From the NCBI RefSeq assembly GCF_040096455.1, contig NZ_JBBMER010000002.1, positions 124,001-188,000 of the forward strand: DNA of 64,000 bases, given 5' to 3'. This document shows, one piece after another, positions 43,771 through 54,008 of this stretch. A program made the translations under genes and the position numbers. Position 1 is the stretch's first letter, and the number at the start of each line of letters is the position of its first letter. The notes under the pieces are model-generated. The model searched no databases, was not told the origin of the DNA, and saw only the letters and a program-made list of their open reading frames with translations. This stretch comes from Lachnospira rogosae (GTDB lineage Bacteria > Bacillota > Clostridia > Lachnospirales > Lachnospiraceae).

Positions 43771-45522
43771 TTATCTTGTTCCATATGCAATATTAACATC
43801 ACAACCACCTGCTATACCAGGAACACTCGCTGTACTTGTGTACTGCCATATTCTGTACTTATAACCGATATCTGGCACATCGTCACCTTCATGCCATAAT
43901 TCGCCTGTTTCATAATAATCATTCCAGTACCATGCAAGCCATATATCATAGTTTGATGATAACTTATCTGTATCAACATAGTTAAGATAATCATACTTGT
44001 TAATGTATATCATTGGGTCATACCCCCTGCTCTTAACAGTATCACAAAATGCTATGCTCATAGCAGTACGAAGCTCACTATTGCTGCGTAAATCTTCTGT
44101 TCTATAACCTGATGTTGTCTCCCAGTCAAATACAACAGGATATGTAATATTATAACCTGCAATTAAATCGCAAATATAGTTAGCTTCTTCAACAGCTTCT
44201 TCAACTGACATAGATTGTGAAAAGAAATATGCTCCAACCTGCATTCCAGCTGCAAGTGCTCCCTGTATGTTCTCCTCATAATATGAATCAGTGTATAAGT
44301 TACCATCAGCACCTGTAGATCTTCCTGCAACCTTAACCATAGCGAACTTATAACCTGCATTAGCTACTTCTGCCCAGTTAATTACACCTTCGCTATTATC
44401 ATTATTGTGGTGTGACACATCTACACCCATAATCTTTTCAGATATATTGTCTTTAGATACAACCCAGCCTTCTCTTACACTATACATATAATCATCCTGA
44501 TTAATTGTTCCTGTATAACTAAAATCAACCTTGCCATCTTTTATAAAGAACTCACCATTCTCATTCGCTGCAATACCTGTAAATTTAAAATTGACTATAC
44601 CTGACTCTATTCTCCACCAGCCATTGATATTCTCTCTTATTCCTGTGTAATCATATCTGACTTTGCTGTTCTCTATATATACCCAGTCAGCACCATCTTG
44701 TATTACATCTGTATAATCAAAATTAACTCGTCCATTTACTATATAAAAGCGGCCATTTTCATTATCTGCCAATCCATTATAATTAAAATTAACCTTACCG
44801 CCTTCTATTCGCCACCAGCCATTCTCATTCTCAGCTATTCCTGTATAACTATAATCGACTTTGCCGTTATTAATATATAACCATTCGCCATTATTATCTT
44901 CTATACTGTTATAATCATATCTGACTTTGCTCTCTATGAGATAAACTAAATCATTGCCATCCTGCATAAATCCAGTATAATCAAAATTAACCCTGCCATC
45001 TTCTATATAAAAACGACCATTTTCATTATCTGCCAATCCTGTATAATCAAAATTGACTACTCCATTCTCAACTCTCCACCAGCCATTTTCATTCTCTGCT
45101 ATTCCTGTATAACTATAATCAACTACTCCATTTTTTATGTATAACCATTCATTATAATACTGTTTTATTCCTGTGTAATCATATCTGACTTTACTATTTT
45201 CTACATATACAAGATTTCCTCCATCCTGTATTATTCCTGTAAAATCAAAATTAACCTTGCCATCTTCTATATAAAAGCGGCCATTCTCATTGTCTGCTAA
45301 ACCAGTATAATTAAAATTAACTACACCATTCTCTATTCTCCACCAGCCATTACAATTATCTCTTATGCCAGTGTAATCATACTGAACAACGCCATTCTTA
45401 ACGTATACCCATTCATTCCCCTGCTCTATAATGTCTGAATTTTCATCATATGCAAAAGCATTGATATTACATAACAACATTAAACCACAGGCAAGCCCTA
45501 CACCAATTAATAATTTTTTCAA
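43771..45522 (-). CDS. Secreted GH25 lysozyme with fourteen N-terminal repeats
   Basis: 583 residues. The start codon is TTG (45520-45522), set by AAGGAGG eight bases upstream. Signal peptide about 1-24. Fourteen 22-residue units (about 28-350) of the family seen on the proteases cycle through three or four types (NGWWRIENG, NGRFYIEDG, LVYVENSKV, EWLYIKNG). The C-terminal GH25 domain (about 370-583) has GVDVSHHNN, VKVAGRS, PVVFDWETTSG and IWLAWYW. It cleaves peptidoglycan; the repeats probably bind the wall. Here the repeats precede the enzyme, the reverse of the protease order. Confidence 0.93.
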   Translation of the reverse strand: MKKLLIGVGLACGLMLLCNINAFAYDENSDIIEQGNEWVYVKNGVVQYDYTGIRDNCNGWWRIENGVVNFNYTGLADNENGRFYIEDGKVNFDFTGIIQDGGNLVYVENSKVRYDYTGIKQYYNEWLYIKNGVVDYSYTGIAENENGWWRVENGVVNFDYTGLADNENGRFYIEDGRVNFDYTGFMQDGNDLVYLIESKVRYDYNSIEDNNGEWLYINNGKVDYSYTGIAENENGWWRIEGGKVNFNYNGLADNENGRFYIVNGRVNFDYTDVIQDGADWVYIENSKVRYDYTGIRENINGWWRIESGIVNFKFTGIAANENGEFFIKDGKVDFSYTGTINQDDYMYSVREGWVVSKDNISEKIMGVDVSHHNNDNSEGVINWAEVANAGYKFAMVKVAGRSTGADGNLYTDSYYEENIQGALAAGMQVGAYFFSQSMSVEEAVEEANYICDLIAGYNITYPVVFDWETTSGYRTEDLRSNSELRTAMSIAFCDTVKSRGYDPMIYINKYDYLNYVDTDKLSSNYDIWLAWYWNDYYETGELWHEGDDVPDIGYKYRIWQYTSTASVPGIAGGCDVNIAYGTR

Positions 45523-45579
45523 AATAAAACCTCCTTAGCAAAAATATATATAGTATTTAACAACCCTTAAAACAAAAAT

Positions 45580-46623
45580 TTATACAACCATCTTTTTTAT
45601 AAATGGAATCTTTTTTATGATTATTGTTAATACAATACATATAAATGTAATAATTATCGTTTTTAAACTATTGGCTATAGTAGAATAATATTCAATCCCT
45701 ATACCAGAATATAAATACTTATCAAACACAGCTAATATTATATAATGCATATAATAAATTCCCATCGTTGATTGTCCTATTAATTTACCAAGCCCTAGCT
45801 TTATATCACAATAGAAATCGAAGCAAAGATAAAGTCCTACCGACATTATTAATGTTGATATTCTATTATAACCATTGGAAATATAAATATTATTCCACCT
45901 AAACGAACCAGTTTCCTTATACTTAACAATAAATAACAACATAAATCCAATAACAAATAATATTATTGGCATATTCTTTTTAATTTTAATATGTATCATT
46001 TCCCTATATTCTAAAAGAAAAGCACCTAGAACAAAATAGAAAATCATATACGGATAATTCAAATACGGTGTCAGGTAAGCAGCATCATATATAGAAAAAT
46101 TAATATAATGTGTTACAATCATATTCATTGTTGGAATAAATATACCTGAAAATCCCGTTACCACCATTATGTTAAGCATATATTTTTTCCCACAATTCAT
46201 TAATAAGAACCATATGACAGGATATATCATATATGTAACCAGATAGGCCTTCATATACCAAAACACGTCCATATTAATTCCATTAACATCCGACATAAAG
46301 AATATTCCTGCTATTATAGCTTTACCTGTATATATATTTCCATTCATTACAATATAAATTAGAATATATACTATTCTCCATAAAATTATAACAACATATA
46401 ACGTAATTAATCTTTTTATATATTTCTTCCAATCAAAATCAGACTTCTTCCTGCACAACAATCCCCCTGTAATCATCATAAAGCAAGGTACTGCTGCCCA
46501 CGCTAATGTCATAATAGCATTACCAACTACTGAACTACCTGATAATAACGTATAATGGCAAAATACAACTAATAATATGCAGATTCCTTTTAAATTATCC
46601 ATATATAGCAGTCTGCTATTCAT
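45580..46623 (-). CDS. Membrane acyltransferase (acyltransferase-3 family)
   Basis: 347 residues from the ATG at 46621-46623 (GGAGG upstream). About ten membrane segments. The N-terminus MDNLKGICILLVVFCHYTLL carries the conserved His of acyltransferase-3 (OafA/NodX) proteins. They transfer acetyl or succinyl groups to polysaccharides. It is the last gene of the polysaccharide operon and is separated from the GH25 gene by 57 bases without a clear terminator. Confidence 0.85.
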   Translation of the reverse strand: MNSRLLYMDNLKGICILLVVFCHYTLLSGSSVVGNAIMTLAWAAVPCFMMITGGLLCRKKSDFDWKKYIKRLITLYVVIILWRIVYILIYIVMNGNIYTGKAIIAGIFFMSDVNGINMDVFWYMKAYLVTYMIYPVIWFLLMNCGKKYMLNIMVVTGFSGIFIPTMNMIVTHYINFSIYDAAYLTPYLNYPYMIFYFVLGAFLLEYREMIHIKIKKNMPIILFVIGFMLLFIVKYKETGSFRWNNIYISNGYNRISTLIMSVGLYLCFDFYCDIKLGLGKLIGQSTMGIYYMHYIILAVFDKYLYSGIGIEYYSTIANSLKTIIITFICIVLTIIIKKIPFIKKMVV

Positions 46624-46689
46624 ATCCACCTCCAAATTATAGAACGTATTTAAACATTTGACAACCTAGTATTCTTAAATATTCTTTAT

Positions 46690-47778
46690 CTAATGCTTAA
46701 TGAGAAATATATATCGGGCAACATATTTATTTCTGCTCAACACCCCTACAATAACAGCAGATAGTACTATTGTTATAATTGTTAAAAATGCTGTTTCTAA
46801 TGAAAGGCTTGCAAATATTTGTCCCATATATTTTATTTTAGTCATAATGACTATAATATGTACAAAATATATACCCATACTTATTCTACTTATATAAGTA
46901 AATATATTAGATATCCTCTCATTTATAACATTATCATCAATCCTTGTAAATAAAGTAAATAAACAAGCAGTGCATATTAATAAAAACGGAAAATCGTACC
47001 ACACTTTATATATATAATGTGATTTATCACTTAATGAATACACCTCAAAGCACATAATTACAACATAACTCAATATAGCTGTTAAAATTAAATGCCAATT
47101 TCTTATCTTTTTTATTTTTACCTGATTATCATATATGTAATATCCAACCAGTAAATATAATCCATAGATTGCTCCCATATATGGTATGCTCATTTCGGAG
47201 CCGAAAGTCTGTCCATTATTAGAAATTCTGGCTATCACATTTAACAGCGGCTCTATATAACAGAAAATGAATGTAGCTGTCATAATAGGTAAAATTGATT
47301 TAAAAGAAAATGTTTTTACAATTTTAGCCAAAAATGGAACACCAATATATATTCCAATTATCATAGGCATATACCACATATTAGTCATTGATGAATTTTT
47401 AAATAACAATAATTCTTTTATAAAATCTACAAAATTAAATACCTGCTTTAATACAAATACTTCATATATTTTATATATAATAAGCCAGACTTCATTAACC
47501 GCAATTAAAGGCAGCAAATTTTTTTTATAGAACTTAAATATATCTTCATCTTTTTCTATTACTTTCCTAAGCAGTAATACACCTGAAAGATATAAAAATA
47601 TTGAAACTCCAAACCTGCCAATTGTAAATGTACCCATCATAAATATTCTAGATGTAATTTTTAAATTTTTAAGAACTACCATGTCATTAAAATATGTCAT
47701 TTCACTACAATGACATAAAATCACACATAGTATCGCAAATGTCCTAGCTATATCCAACTTTACAATTCTATTTTTCAT
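46690..47778 (-). CDS. Membrane acyltransferase (acyltransferase-3 family)
   Basis: 362 residues, about ten membrane segments. It begins KLDIARTFAILCVILCHCSE, again with the family's His, and has FTIGRFGVSIFLYLSGVLL in the second helix region. Likely O-acetylates the exported sugar repeat. It starts 15 bases after glf, so it is in the same operon. The two acyltransferases are not close copies and may modify different sugars. Confidence 0.85.
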   Translation of the reverse strand: MKNRIVKLDIARTFAILCVILCHCSEMTYFNDMVVLKNLKITSRIFMMGTFTIGRFGVSIFLYLSGVLLLRKVIEKDEDIFKFYKKNLLPLIAVNEVWLIIYKIYEVFVLKQVFNFVDFIKELLLFKNSSMTNMWYMPMIIGIYIGVPFLAKIVKTFSFKSILPIMTATFIFCYIEPLLNVIARISNNGQTFGSEMSIPYMGAIYGLYLLVGYYIYDNQVKIKKIRNWHLILTAILSYVVIMCFEVYSLSDKSHYIYKVWYDFPFLLICTACLFTLFTRIDDNVINERISNIFTYISRISMGIYFVHIIVIMTKIKYMGQIFASLSLETAFLTIITIVLSAVIVGVLSRNKYVARYIFLIKH

Positions 47779-47792
47779 TCACAATGTAACCA

Positions 47793-48908
47793 TTACTTTC
47801 CAAAAATACTCTCACACTTATCAAGTACAGAGGCAATTGTAGCATCCATATCATAGTACTTATATTCGCCAAGTCTTCCACCGAATATAACCTTATCCTC
47901 GGCATCCGCAAGCTTCTTATATTCCTCGTATAGCTTTCCGTTCTTCTCATCATTTACTGGGTAATAAGGTTCATCACCCGGCTTCCACTCTGATGAATAT
48001 TCACGGCTTATAATAGTCTTAGGCAGGTCATTGCCATTTTCATCTTTACCAAACTCAAACCACTTATGCTCAATAATACGTGTCCAAGGAGTCTCTCTAT
48101 CTGTATAATTAACAGCAGCATTTCCCTGGAAATTAGGCTTGTCAAGTGTCTCATTTTCAAATCTTACTGAGCGATACTCAAGTGTTCCAAGCTTATAATC
48201 AAAATAAGCATCAATAGGACCTGTGTATACAACCTTGTCTGCAAGTGCATCAAGTTCTTCCTTATGCTCAAGATAATCTGTATTTAATCTTACTTCAATG
48301 CCATCAAGTATATTCTCAACCATCTTTGTATATCCCCCCATTGGAATTCCCTGATATAAAGCATTAAAATAATTGTTATCAAATGTAAGTCTTACTGGAA
48401 GTCTTTTAATAATAAATGCTGGTAAATCCTTGCAGTCCCTTCCCCACTGCTTCTCTGTATAACCCTTTACAAGTTTTTCATATATGTCACGGCCAACAAG
48501 TGATATAGCCTGTTCTTCAAGATTCTTAGGCTCGCCTGTTATCTCTTTCTTCTGCTCTTCAATCTTTGCAGCAGCTTCCTCAGGAGTAACAACGCCCCAC
48601 ATTTTATTGAATGTGTACATATTAAAAGGCATTGAATATAATTCACCCTTATAATTAGCTACCGGGCTGTTAGTAAATCTGTTAAATTCAGCAAACTGTG
48701 TGATATATTCCCACACCTTCTTATTATTGGTATGGAATATATGTGCACCATACTTATGTACATTAATGCCTTCCTGCTTCTCTGTATAGATATTACCTGC
48801 TATATTAGGTCTTTTATCTACTACAAGCACTGACTTTCCTGCCTTCTTTGCCTCGTGGGCGAATATTGCTCCATATAAACCAGAACCAACTACTAAATAA
48901 TCGTACAT
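47793..48908 (-). CDS. glf: UDP-galactopyranose mutase
   Basis: 371 residues, full length. FAD-binding VVGSGLYGAIFAHEAKKAGK and NIAGNIYTE at the N-terminus, with HKYGAHIFHTNNKKVWEY, FTNSPVANYKGELYSMPFNM and VYTGPIDAYFDY characteristic of Glf. It converts UDP-galactopyranose to UDP-galactofuranose, the donor for Galf in surface glycans. GAGGAAA supports the start. It sits between the flippase and acyltransferase genes. With the WbbI-like transferase upstream, this points to a galactofuranose-containing polymer. Confidence 0.97.
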   Translation of the reverse strand: MYDYLVVGSGLYGAIFAHEAKKAGKSVLVVDKRPNIAGNIYTEKQEGINVHKYGAHIFHTNNKKVWEYITQFAEFNRFTNSPVANYKGELYSMPFNMYTFNKMWGVVTPEEAAAKIEEQKKEITGEPKNLEEQAISLVGRDIYEKLVKGYTEKQWGRDCKDLPAFIIKRLPVRLTFDNNYFNALYQGIPMGGYTKMVENILDGIEVRLNTDYLEHKEELDALADKVVYTGPIDAYFDYKLGTLEYRSVRFENETLDKPNFQGNAAVNYTDRETPWTRIIEHKWFEFGKDENGNDLPKTIISREYSSEWKPGDEPYYPVNDEKNGKLYEEYKKLADAEDKVIFGGRLGEYKYYDMDATIASVLDKCESIFGK

Positions 48909-48974
48909 TACATTTTCCTCTTTTCTATTATATATTTTTTTAATTTTGATTTTGCTAATAAATTTTTAAAATAA

Positions 48975-50441
48975 TTAACATTGATCAGTTTTCTTTCCTA
49001 TTTTACAAAATATCTTATTCAAATTCTCACTAACAACTTCTTCTTTCATAATATAAAGCATAACAACATACACACCAAAAAATAACACTGCTGATACTAC
49101 AAGTTTTATAAACACTCCTGATATAAAATGCTTTACAGCTAATGCTACAACTGTTGATATTGCTAATGCAATTATAATCTTAAAATAACTTTGATTAGAA
49201 TACAGATACTTTACATCTTTCTTAAGATATACCATTTGTACAATAAGAACAACCAATTCTGCAACCAGTGTTCCAATAGCAGCACCAGATGAATCTAAAA
49301 ATGGAATAAATATTGCATTAAGTATCAAATCAACTATTGCTCCTGCAAAAGTTGATATCATAACAGCATTTTCCTTTCCCATAGGAATAAGCATCTGTAT
49401 ACCCATAATATTAGTTAAACCGATAAATAAAAGCGTTGGCATAACTATAATCATAGGAACTACTGCTCCGCCAAATGCTTCTCCTGACAGGAAAAGCACG
49501 CCTTCTCTTGCAAATATCATAAAATATATCATCATAGATGTTGCCGCAAGCAGAACAAATTTGATTGCTTTCTTGGAAAGCTTATAGAACTCGTCCCACA
49601 TTTCCTGCTGTATATAATAGGAAGCTCTTGGCATAAGCACCGTTCCTAATGATGTTACAATACTCACAAGAATATTCTTTATCTTTGTTGCGGCATTGTA
49701 ATATCCAACTTCAACATCATCTTTCATAAATCCAAGCATTACATTATCCAGATTAGTGTATATTGTTGTCGCACAGGATATTATAAAAAATGTAAATACC
49801 GGCTTGAAATGCTTTTTAAAATTAAGATTAGTTACTTTCTTTGTTCCTATTATTTTCCTCAACCTGATAAAATTAAACACATTAGATGCCGAAGCTGCAA
49901 ATATAGAAATCCCTCCATATATAACATAATCATCAACATTTCTTACTAATACAAACATTGCAATAAGTGCAATAAACTTAAATATTATTGAACGTATTGT
50001 TATATATGTATACTGCTCAAGTGCTTTATACAGCCACTCAACACCTATTGTATTAAAGAATATCAGTGTACTTGTTATAAGAAACAGCTTTCTGTCGGCT
50101 CTTAACCTTGGCACACTTGCTAATGCAATAAAGAATACTACATACGCCAGAATACTCATAACAACATTAATTATGAATAATTCATACACCGTCTTTTTTA
50201 ACTTTTCTTCATCATCTCTTACAACCGCACAAGCCCTTATACCATAAGTTGGAATACCAAGCTGTGATATCATAACAAAATACGTTACTACCGAATTGGC
50301 AAATGAAACCCTGCCTGTTCCAGCCGGAAGCAGAACTCTTGACACATACGGAAATGTAATAAGTGGAAACAAAAAGCTGGACATCGTAAGTATCGCATTC
50401 ATTATAAAATTTAGTTTTAATGATTTCTGTTTATTTTTCAT
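48975..50441 (-). CDS. Wzx-type polysaccharide flippase
   Basis: 488 residues from the ATG at 50439-50441 behind AGGTGAG. About twelve to fourteen membrane segments. It begins FIMNAILTMSSFLFPLITFPYVSRVL, the Wzx/MATE-like polysaccharide-synthase start, with GRVSFANSVVTYFVMISQLGIPTYGIRACA following. It flips lipid-linked repeat units across the membrane. It follows the polymerase-transferase fusion by 18 bases. Confidence 0.93.
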   Translation of the reverse strand: MKNKQKSLKLNFIMNAILTMSSFLFPLITFPYVSRVLLPAGTGRVSFANSVVTYFVMISQLGIPTYGIRACAVVRDDEEKLKKTVYELFIINVVMSILAYVVFFIALASVPRLRADRKLFLITSTLIFFNTIGVEWLYKALEQYTYITIRSIIFKFIALIAMFVLVRNVDDYVIYGGISIFAASASNVFNFIRLRKIIGTKKVTNLNFKKHFKPVFTFFIISCATTIYTNLDNVMLGFMKDDVEVGYYNAATKIKNILVSIVTSLGTVLMPRASYYIQQEMWDEFYKLSKKAIKFVLLAATSMMIYFMIFAREGVLFLSGEAFGGAVVPMIIVMPTLLFIGLTNIMGIQMLIPMGKENAVMISTFAGAIVDLILNAIFIPFLDSSGAAIGTLVAELVVLIVQMVYLKKDVKYLYSNQSYFKIIIALAISTVVALAVKHFISGVFIKLVVSAVLFFGVYVVMLYIMKEEVVSENLNKIFCKIGKKTDQC

Positions 50442-50459
50442 AATGCTCACCTATTTTCT

Positions 50460-52925
50460 TTAAATACAGGTCTTTATTTCAGATACATATAATTCTGATA
50501 ATTCTGATGAACATTTCTTAACATCATATTTATTATCCAGCACTACATTGTTTCTATCTGTCTGCTTCATATGAATTGTATCTATTTCTTTACTCCATAT
50601 TGATGCATCCTGCTTTAAATCCATACGCTCAAATAATTCTGATATCTGTGCTGTCTTAGGAACACCTAAAGAACATAAACTGTATAAGCCGCTTGCCTGT
50701 GCTTCCAATACCGATATTCCAAGTCCCTCATATAATGATGGAAATACGAATATATCCATTGCCTGAAGTAATCTGTTAATATCAGCTCTCGCACCTGTGA
50801 AAATAACTTTCTCACTTATTCCATATTCATCAGCCTTACTTTTAAGCTTTTCCTCATCTTCGCCCTCTCCTACAATTAACAGCTTTGTATCAGGGTTAAG
50901 CTTTATATATTCCTTAAAAATATCTAATAAAAAGCTCTGGTTTTTTTGAGGGCAAAGTCTCCCTGTATTACCAATAACAAAAGCTTCCCCTAATCTTAAT
51001 TCCTGTCTTGCCTGTTGTCTTACATTAATATCAAAAGCATAATTATCATAATCAATGCAGTTAGAAATCAAGCCATAATTATTTTTTCCAAATAAATAGT
51101 CACCTGCCTGATTAGAACAAGCTACATTACAGTTAGCATAGTCTTTTCCCCAGAATATTAATGGTATATTTCTAATTGCGTGTGATAACTGATCTGCCGC
51201 CTTATTCTGGTGGCTATGTAAAATTCTTACAGGGACTCCATATTTCTCAGCATATTTAAGATAAATAAATGCAGCATTTGCCATATTACAATGTACAATA
51301 TGATACTTTTTACTCTTAATTATCCTGATATATTCATTCTTTATCTGTTTTAAAGTCTTTAAACCAAATGGAGGCATTTTATATATATTTCCACCAAGTG
51401 ATTTAACTTCATCAGCATATGAATTATCTCCTATATTATGAACAAGAAAATCGAATTGGAACTTATCCTTATCTATATTTCTATAATAATTCATTATAAA
51501 GGATTCCATTCCTCCACACACATTCAATCCCGGAAGAATCATTAATACATTTATCTTCCCGTCTGTACATTTTTCTTCTATAGCTGGCTTTTCTATAACA
51601 GCAAGCTTTGACTTGTATAATATAAAATATAGAATTGTAAATATAACAAAATTAGTTATAAACGTAATCTGAAATACTGTCGTGTAGAAATAACTATCAA
51701 TACAGTGCATATAAACACAATATGCTAAATACATATATACAACCGTAATCAATTCATTAAATTTCATATTTGGTTTGTATTTATGTATATAATATCCTAC
51801 AGCAAATACAGCAGCCATTATTCCATTCAGTACAATTATTCCTATCCAGCCAAAATCATGATGCCATCTTCGATATGCTGTATACACATTTCCAATCATT
51901 GAATCATAGTAATATCTGAAACTTAAGTGTGCCGTCTGTTTCTCTGCAATATTAGTATGTGTTATCTTATACTTATCTAATGACTGTAATAAAGTATAAA
52001 ACGTTTCATTACCAACTATATCTGACTTTTCACCTTCTATTGGAAATATTACATAATGATTTAAACATTCTATAGAACCACCAGCATAAGTTGTTACATA
52101 TTTAAACAAATTCTTATCATTAGATCTTCCTATTAAAGAAGCACTCAAATAGAAAAGGACCATTCCAACTACACCTACTGCTACAATTATTCCAATATTT
52201 TTAAATGCAATTCTGCTTTTCCAGTTCTTCTTCTGGCTCCATAAAATTATTGCTATTGTAACCGCTCCAACGCACATACTTAATATGGAAATTCTGCTTG
52301 AACATATCAATTCTTTTATTATATATAATAAACACGGAATTAAATAATATAACTTGGTTACTATAATTCTCTTTTTTTCTTTTCTGTCAGAATATACAAC
52401 ATATTTAACATAAGCTATAATACAGTAATATGATGATAATTCTAACAATTTAAACATCAGGCTCAAATAATGTGGCAGTGACGCATCATTACTATATGAA
52501 GTGTGTGCTTTAAATAAAGCCTGTGCCTGTGTGAATGAATTATATGTTCCAAAAGCATCAGCAATCTTTAATACATTATATATTGTCAATGCTATAACAA
52601 CTATAGAATATACAATTAACAGTGCCATAATATATTTATTAATTGCAGCAAACTCTTCATTCTTATGTTCAACTGTACATTTAGATCTGAATAATTTCTC
52701 AACTAACCATACAACAGCAACAAACTCAATCGTTCCTATAAATAATATTAAAAATGTCTTATTAGCCAAATGTATATTCCACTCTTTAACATTACACATA
52801 GTACAAAAAGAACTTATAAAATACATAAAACAATATATAAATGCTGGATTTGCAATTTCTCCCTTAAATAACTTGTATGTTAAGATAGTCATAATCAGGA
52901 AAAAAAGAACCAGAATATAAATCAT
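50460..52925 (-). CDS. Fusion of a Wzy-like polymerase with a GT4 glycosyltransferase
   Basis: 821 residues. The N-terminal 450 hold about eleven membrane segments with large loops, as in O-antigen polymerase-like (Wzy) proteins. The C-terminal 370 are a GT4 enzyme: GLNVCGGMESFIMNYYRNI, VRILHSHQNKA, FVIGNTGRLCPQKNQ, LLIVGEGEDEEKLK and the E-x7-E motif in FPSLYEGLGISVLEAQASGL. There is no stop or frameshift at the junction (VIEKPAIEEKCTDGKINVL). The transferase half matches the two following GT4 genes in type. A fusion would place sugar addition beside chain polymerisation. AAGGAG supports the start. Confidence 0.85.
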   Translation of the reverse strand: MIYILVLFFLIMTILTYKLFKGEIANPAFIYCFMYFISSFCTMCNVKEWNIHLANKTFLILFIGTIEFVAVVWLVEKLFRSKCTVEHKNEEFAAINKYIMALLIVYSIVVIALTIYNVLKIADAFGTYNSFTQAQALFKAHTSYSNDASLPHYLSLMFKLLELSSYYCIIAYVKYVVYSDRKEKKRIIVTKLYYLIPCLLYIIKELICSSRISILSMCVGAVTIAIILWSQKKNWKSRIAFKNIGIIVAVGVVGMVLFYLSASLIGRSNDKNLFKYVTTYAGGSIECLNHYVIFPIEGEKSDIVGNETFYTLLQSLDKYKITHTNIAEKQTAHLSFRYYYDSMIGNVYTAYRRWHHDFGWIGIIVLNGIMAAVFAVGYYIHKYKPNMKFNELITVVYMYLAYCVYMHCIDSYFYTTVFQITFITNFVIFTILYFILYKSKLAVIEKPAIEEKCTDGKINVLMILPGLNVCGGMESFIMNYYRNIDKDKFQFDFLVHNIGDNSYADEVKSLGGNIYKMPPFGLKTLKQIKNEYIRIIKSKKYHIVHCNMANAAFIYLKYAEKYGVPVRILHSHQNKAADQLSHAIRNIPLIFWGKDYANCNVACSNQAGDYLFGKNNYGLISNCIDYDNYAFDINVRQQARQELRLGEAFVIGNTGRLCPQKNQSFLLDIFKEYIKLNPDTKLLIVGEGEDEEKLKSKADEYGISEKVIFTGARADINRLLQAMDIFVFPSLYEGLGISVLEAQASGLYSLCSLGVPKTAQISELFERMDLKQDASIWSKEIDTIHMKQTDRNNVVLDNKYDVKKCSSELSELYVSEIKTCI

Positions 52926-52943
52926 AAAAATATCTCCTTTACA

Positions 52944-53990
52944 CTATAATACCGCATTAATCTTCTTCACTACATCTAACAAATACTCACCATTTCTAAG
53001 CTTCCCAGAAATCTTTCTAGCATTCTCTACCATTTCATAATATTGCTGTTCGCTTAATTCATCAAAAGCGTTAGAAAAATCATCAATTGAGTTAACAACA
53101 ATTCCTACATTATTATCTTTAACAAACTGAGCCTCTGCCGCCTCACTCCATATTACCACAGGCAGACCTGACACAAGATATAAAGATAGCTTATGAGGAT
53201 TATTATACCTCAGATAATCTCCTGTATTTCCTGTACAGCCGTCAATACCCTCTCCGTCCCATACAAGACCAAACCCTTCATTTAACTTAGATGGTATCTC
53301 ATCAGCCGGAAATGCTCCCTTATAATCAATTGATTTAGAATTTAAAATATCTTTATTAAAATTAAGACCATATAAATTAACTTTAACTGATTTGTCTAAA
53401 TCATTAAGACCTTTTATGTACTTACACTTATTAGTATCAAGATTTCCTGCTATATTTAATGTCTTTGAGTATTTAATCTCCTTATCAGAAGGATTACTTT
53501 CTGTCAGATAATCAAATATCCTAAGATTATATATCCTGCTCTTATCAACACCTTTGCTTACTAAATACTGCACCATACTTTCATTATGAGATACAACATA
53601 ATCAGCTATCCCATACATTGTATTATCCATATATTCAAAATCTGCCGCTGATTCTGGAAACATCTTTCTTAATGAATCCAGATCGTGAATAATAAACGCC
53701 AGCTTTATATTTCTTGTCTGTCTTGCTTTCTTTAATATATCTATATATTTCTTATTAAGGTAAATTGGATGTGGAACAAACAGTAACGAACCTTTAGGTA
53801 TTCTGTTAATCTTGTTTAACTCAAGATAATTATTAATCTTCTTAATATATTTATTACCCTGCTTTTTAATCTTTAAATAGTATGGCTTTACTCCATTATT
53901 ATCAAGAATCTGATTACAGTCATTAACTGCCTTTGAACTTGCATTTTTTGATTCGTCAATCTGTATTTTTATGTAATACTTATCACTCAT
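52944..53990 (-). CDS. Galactofuranosyltransferase-like glycosyltransferase (WbbI type)
   Basis: 348 residues from the ATG at 53988-53990 (AAGAGGA upstream). No membrane segments. Contains KLAFIIHDLDSLRK and YVVSHNESMVQYLVSKGV in the N-terminal domain, then LNIAGNLDTNKCKYI, FGLVWDGEGIDGCTGNTGDY and YNNPHKLSLYLVSGLPVV, the pattern of beta-1,6-galactofuranosyltransferases like WbbI. It would use UDP-galactofuranose from glf in the same operon. The exact linkage is inference. Confidence 0.8.
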   Translation of the reverse strand: MSDKYYIKIQIDESKNASSKAVNDCNQILDNNGVKPYYLKIKKQGNKYIKKINNYLELNKINRIPKGSLLFVPHPIYLNKKYIDILKKARQTRNIKLAFIIHDLDSLRKMFPESAADFEYMDNTMYGIADYVVSHNESMVQYLVSKGVDKSRIYNLRIFDYLTESNPSDKEIKYSKTLNIAGNLDTNKCKYIKGLNDLDKSVKVNLYGLNFNKDILNSKSIDYKGAFPADEIPSKLNEGFGLVWDGEGIDGCTGNTGDYLRYNNPHKLSLYLVSGLPVVIWSEAAEAQFVKDNNVGIVVNSIDDFSNAFDELSEQQYYEMVENARKISGKLRNGEYLLDVVKKINAVL

Positions 53991-54008
53991 TAGCATATCC
54001 TCTTTCAT

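Noticed and set aside
47768..47953. Second minus-strand frame inside glf
   Set aside because: Overlaps the Glf C-terminus in another frame and has no ribosome site.
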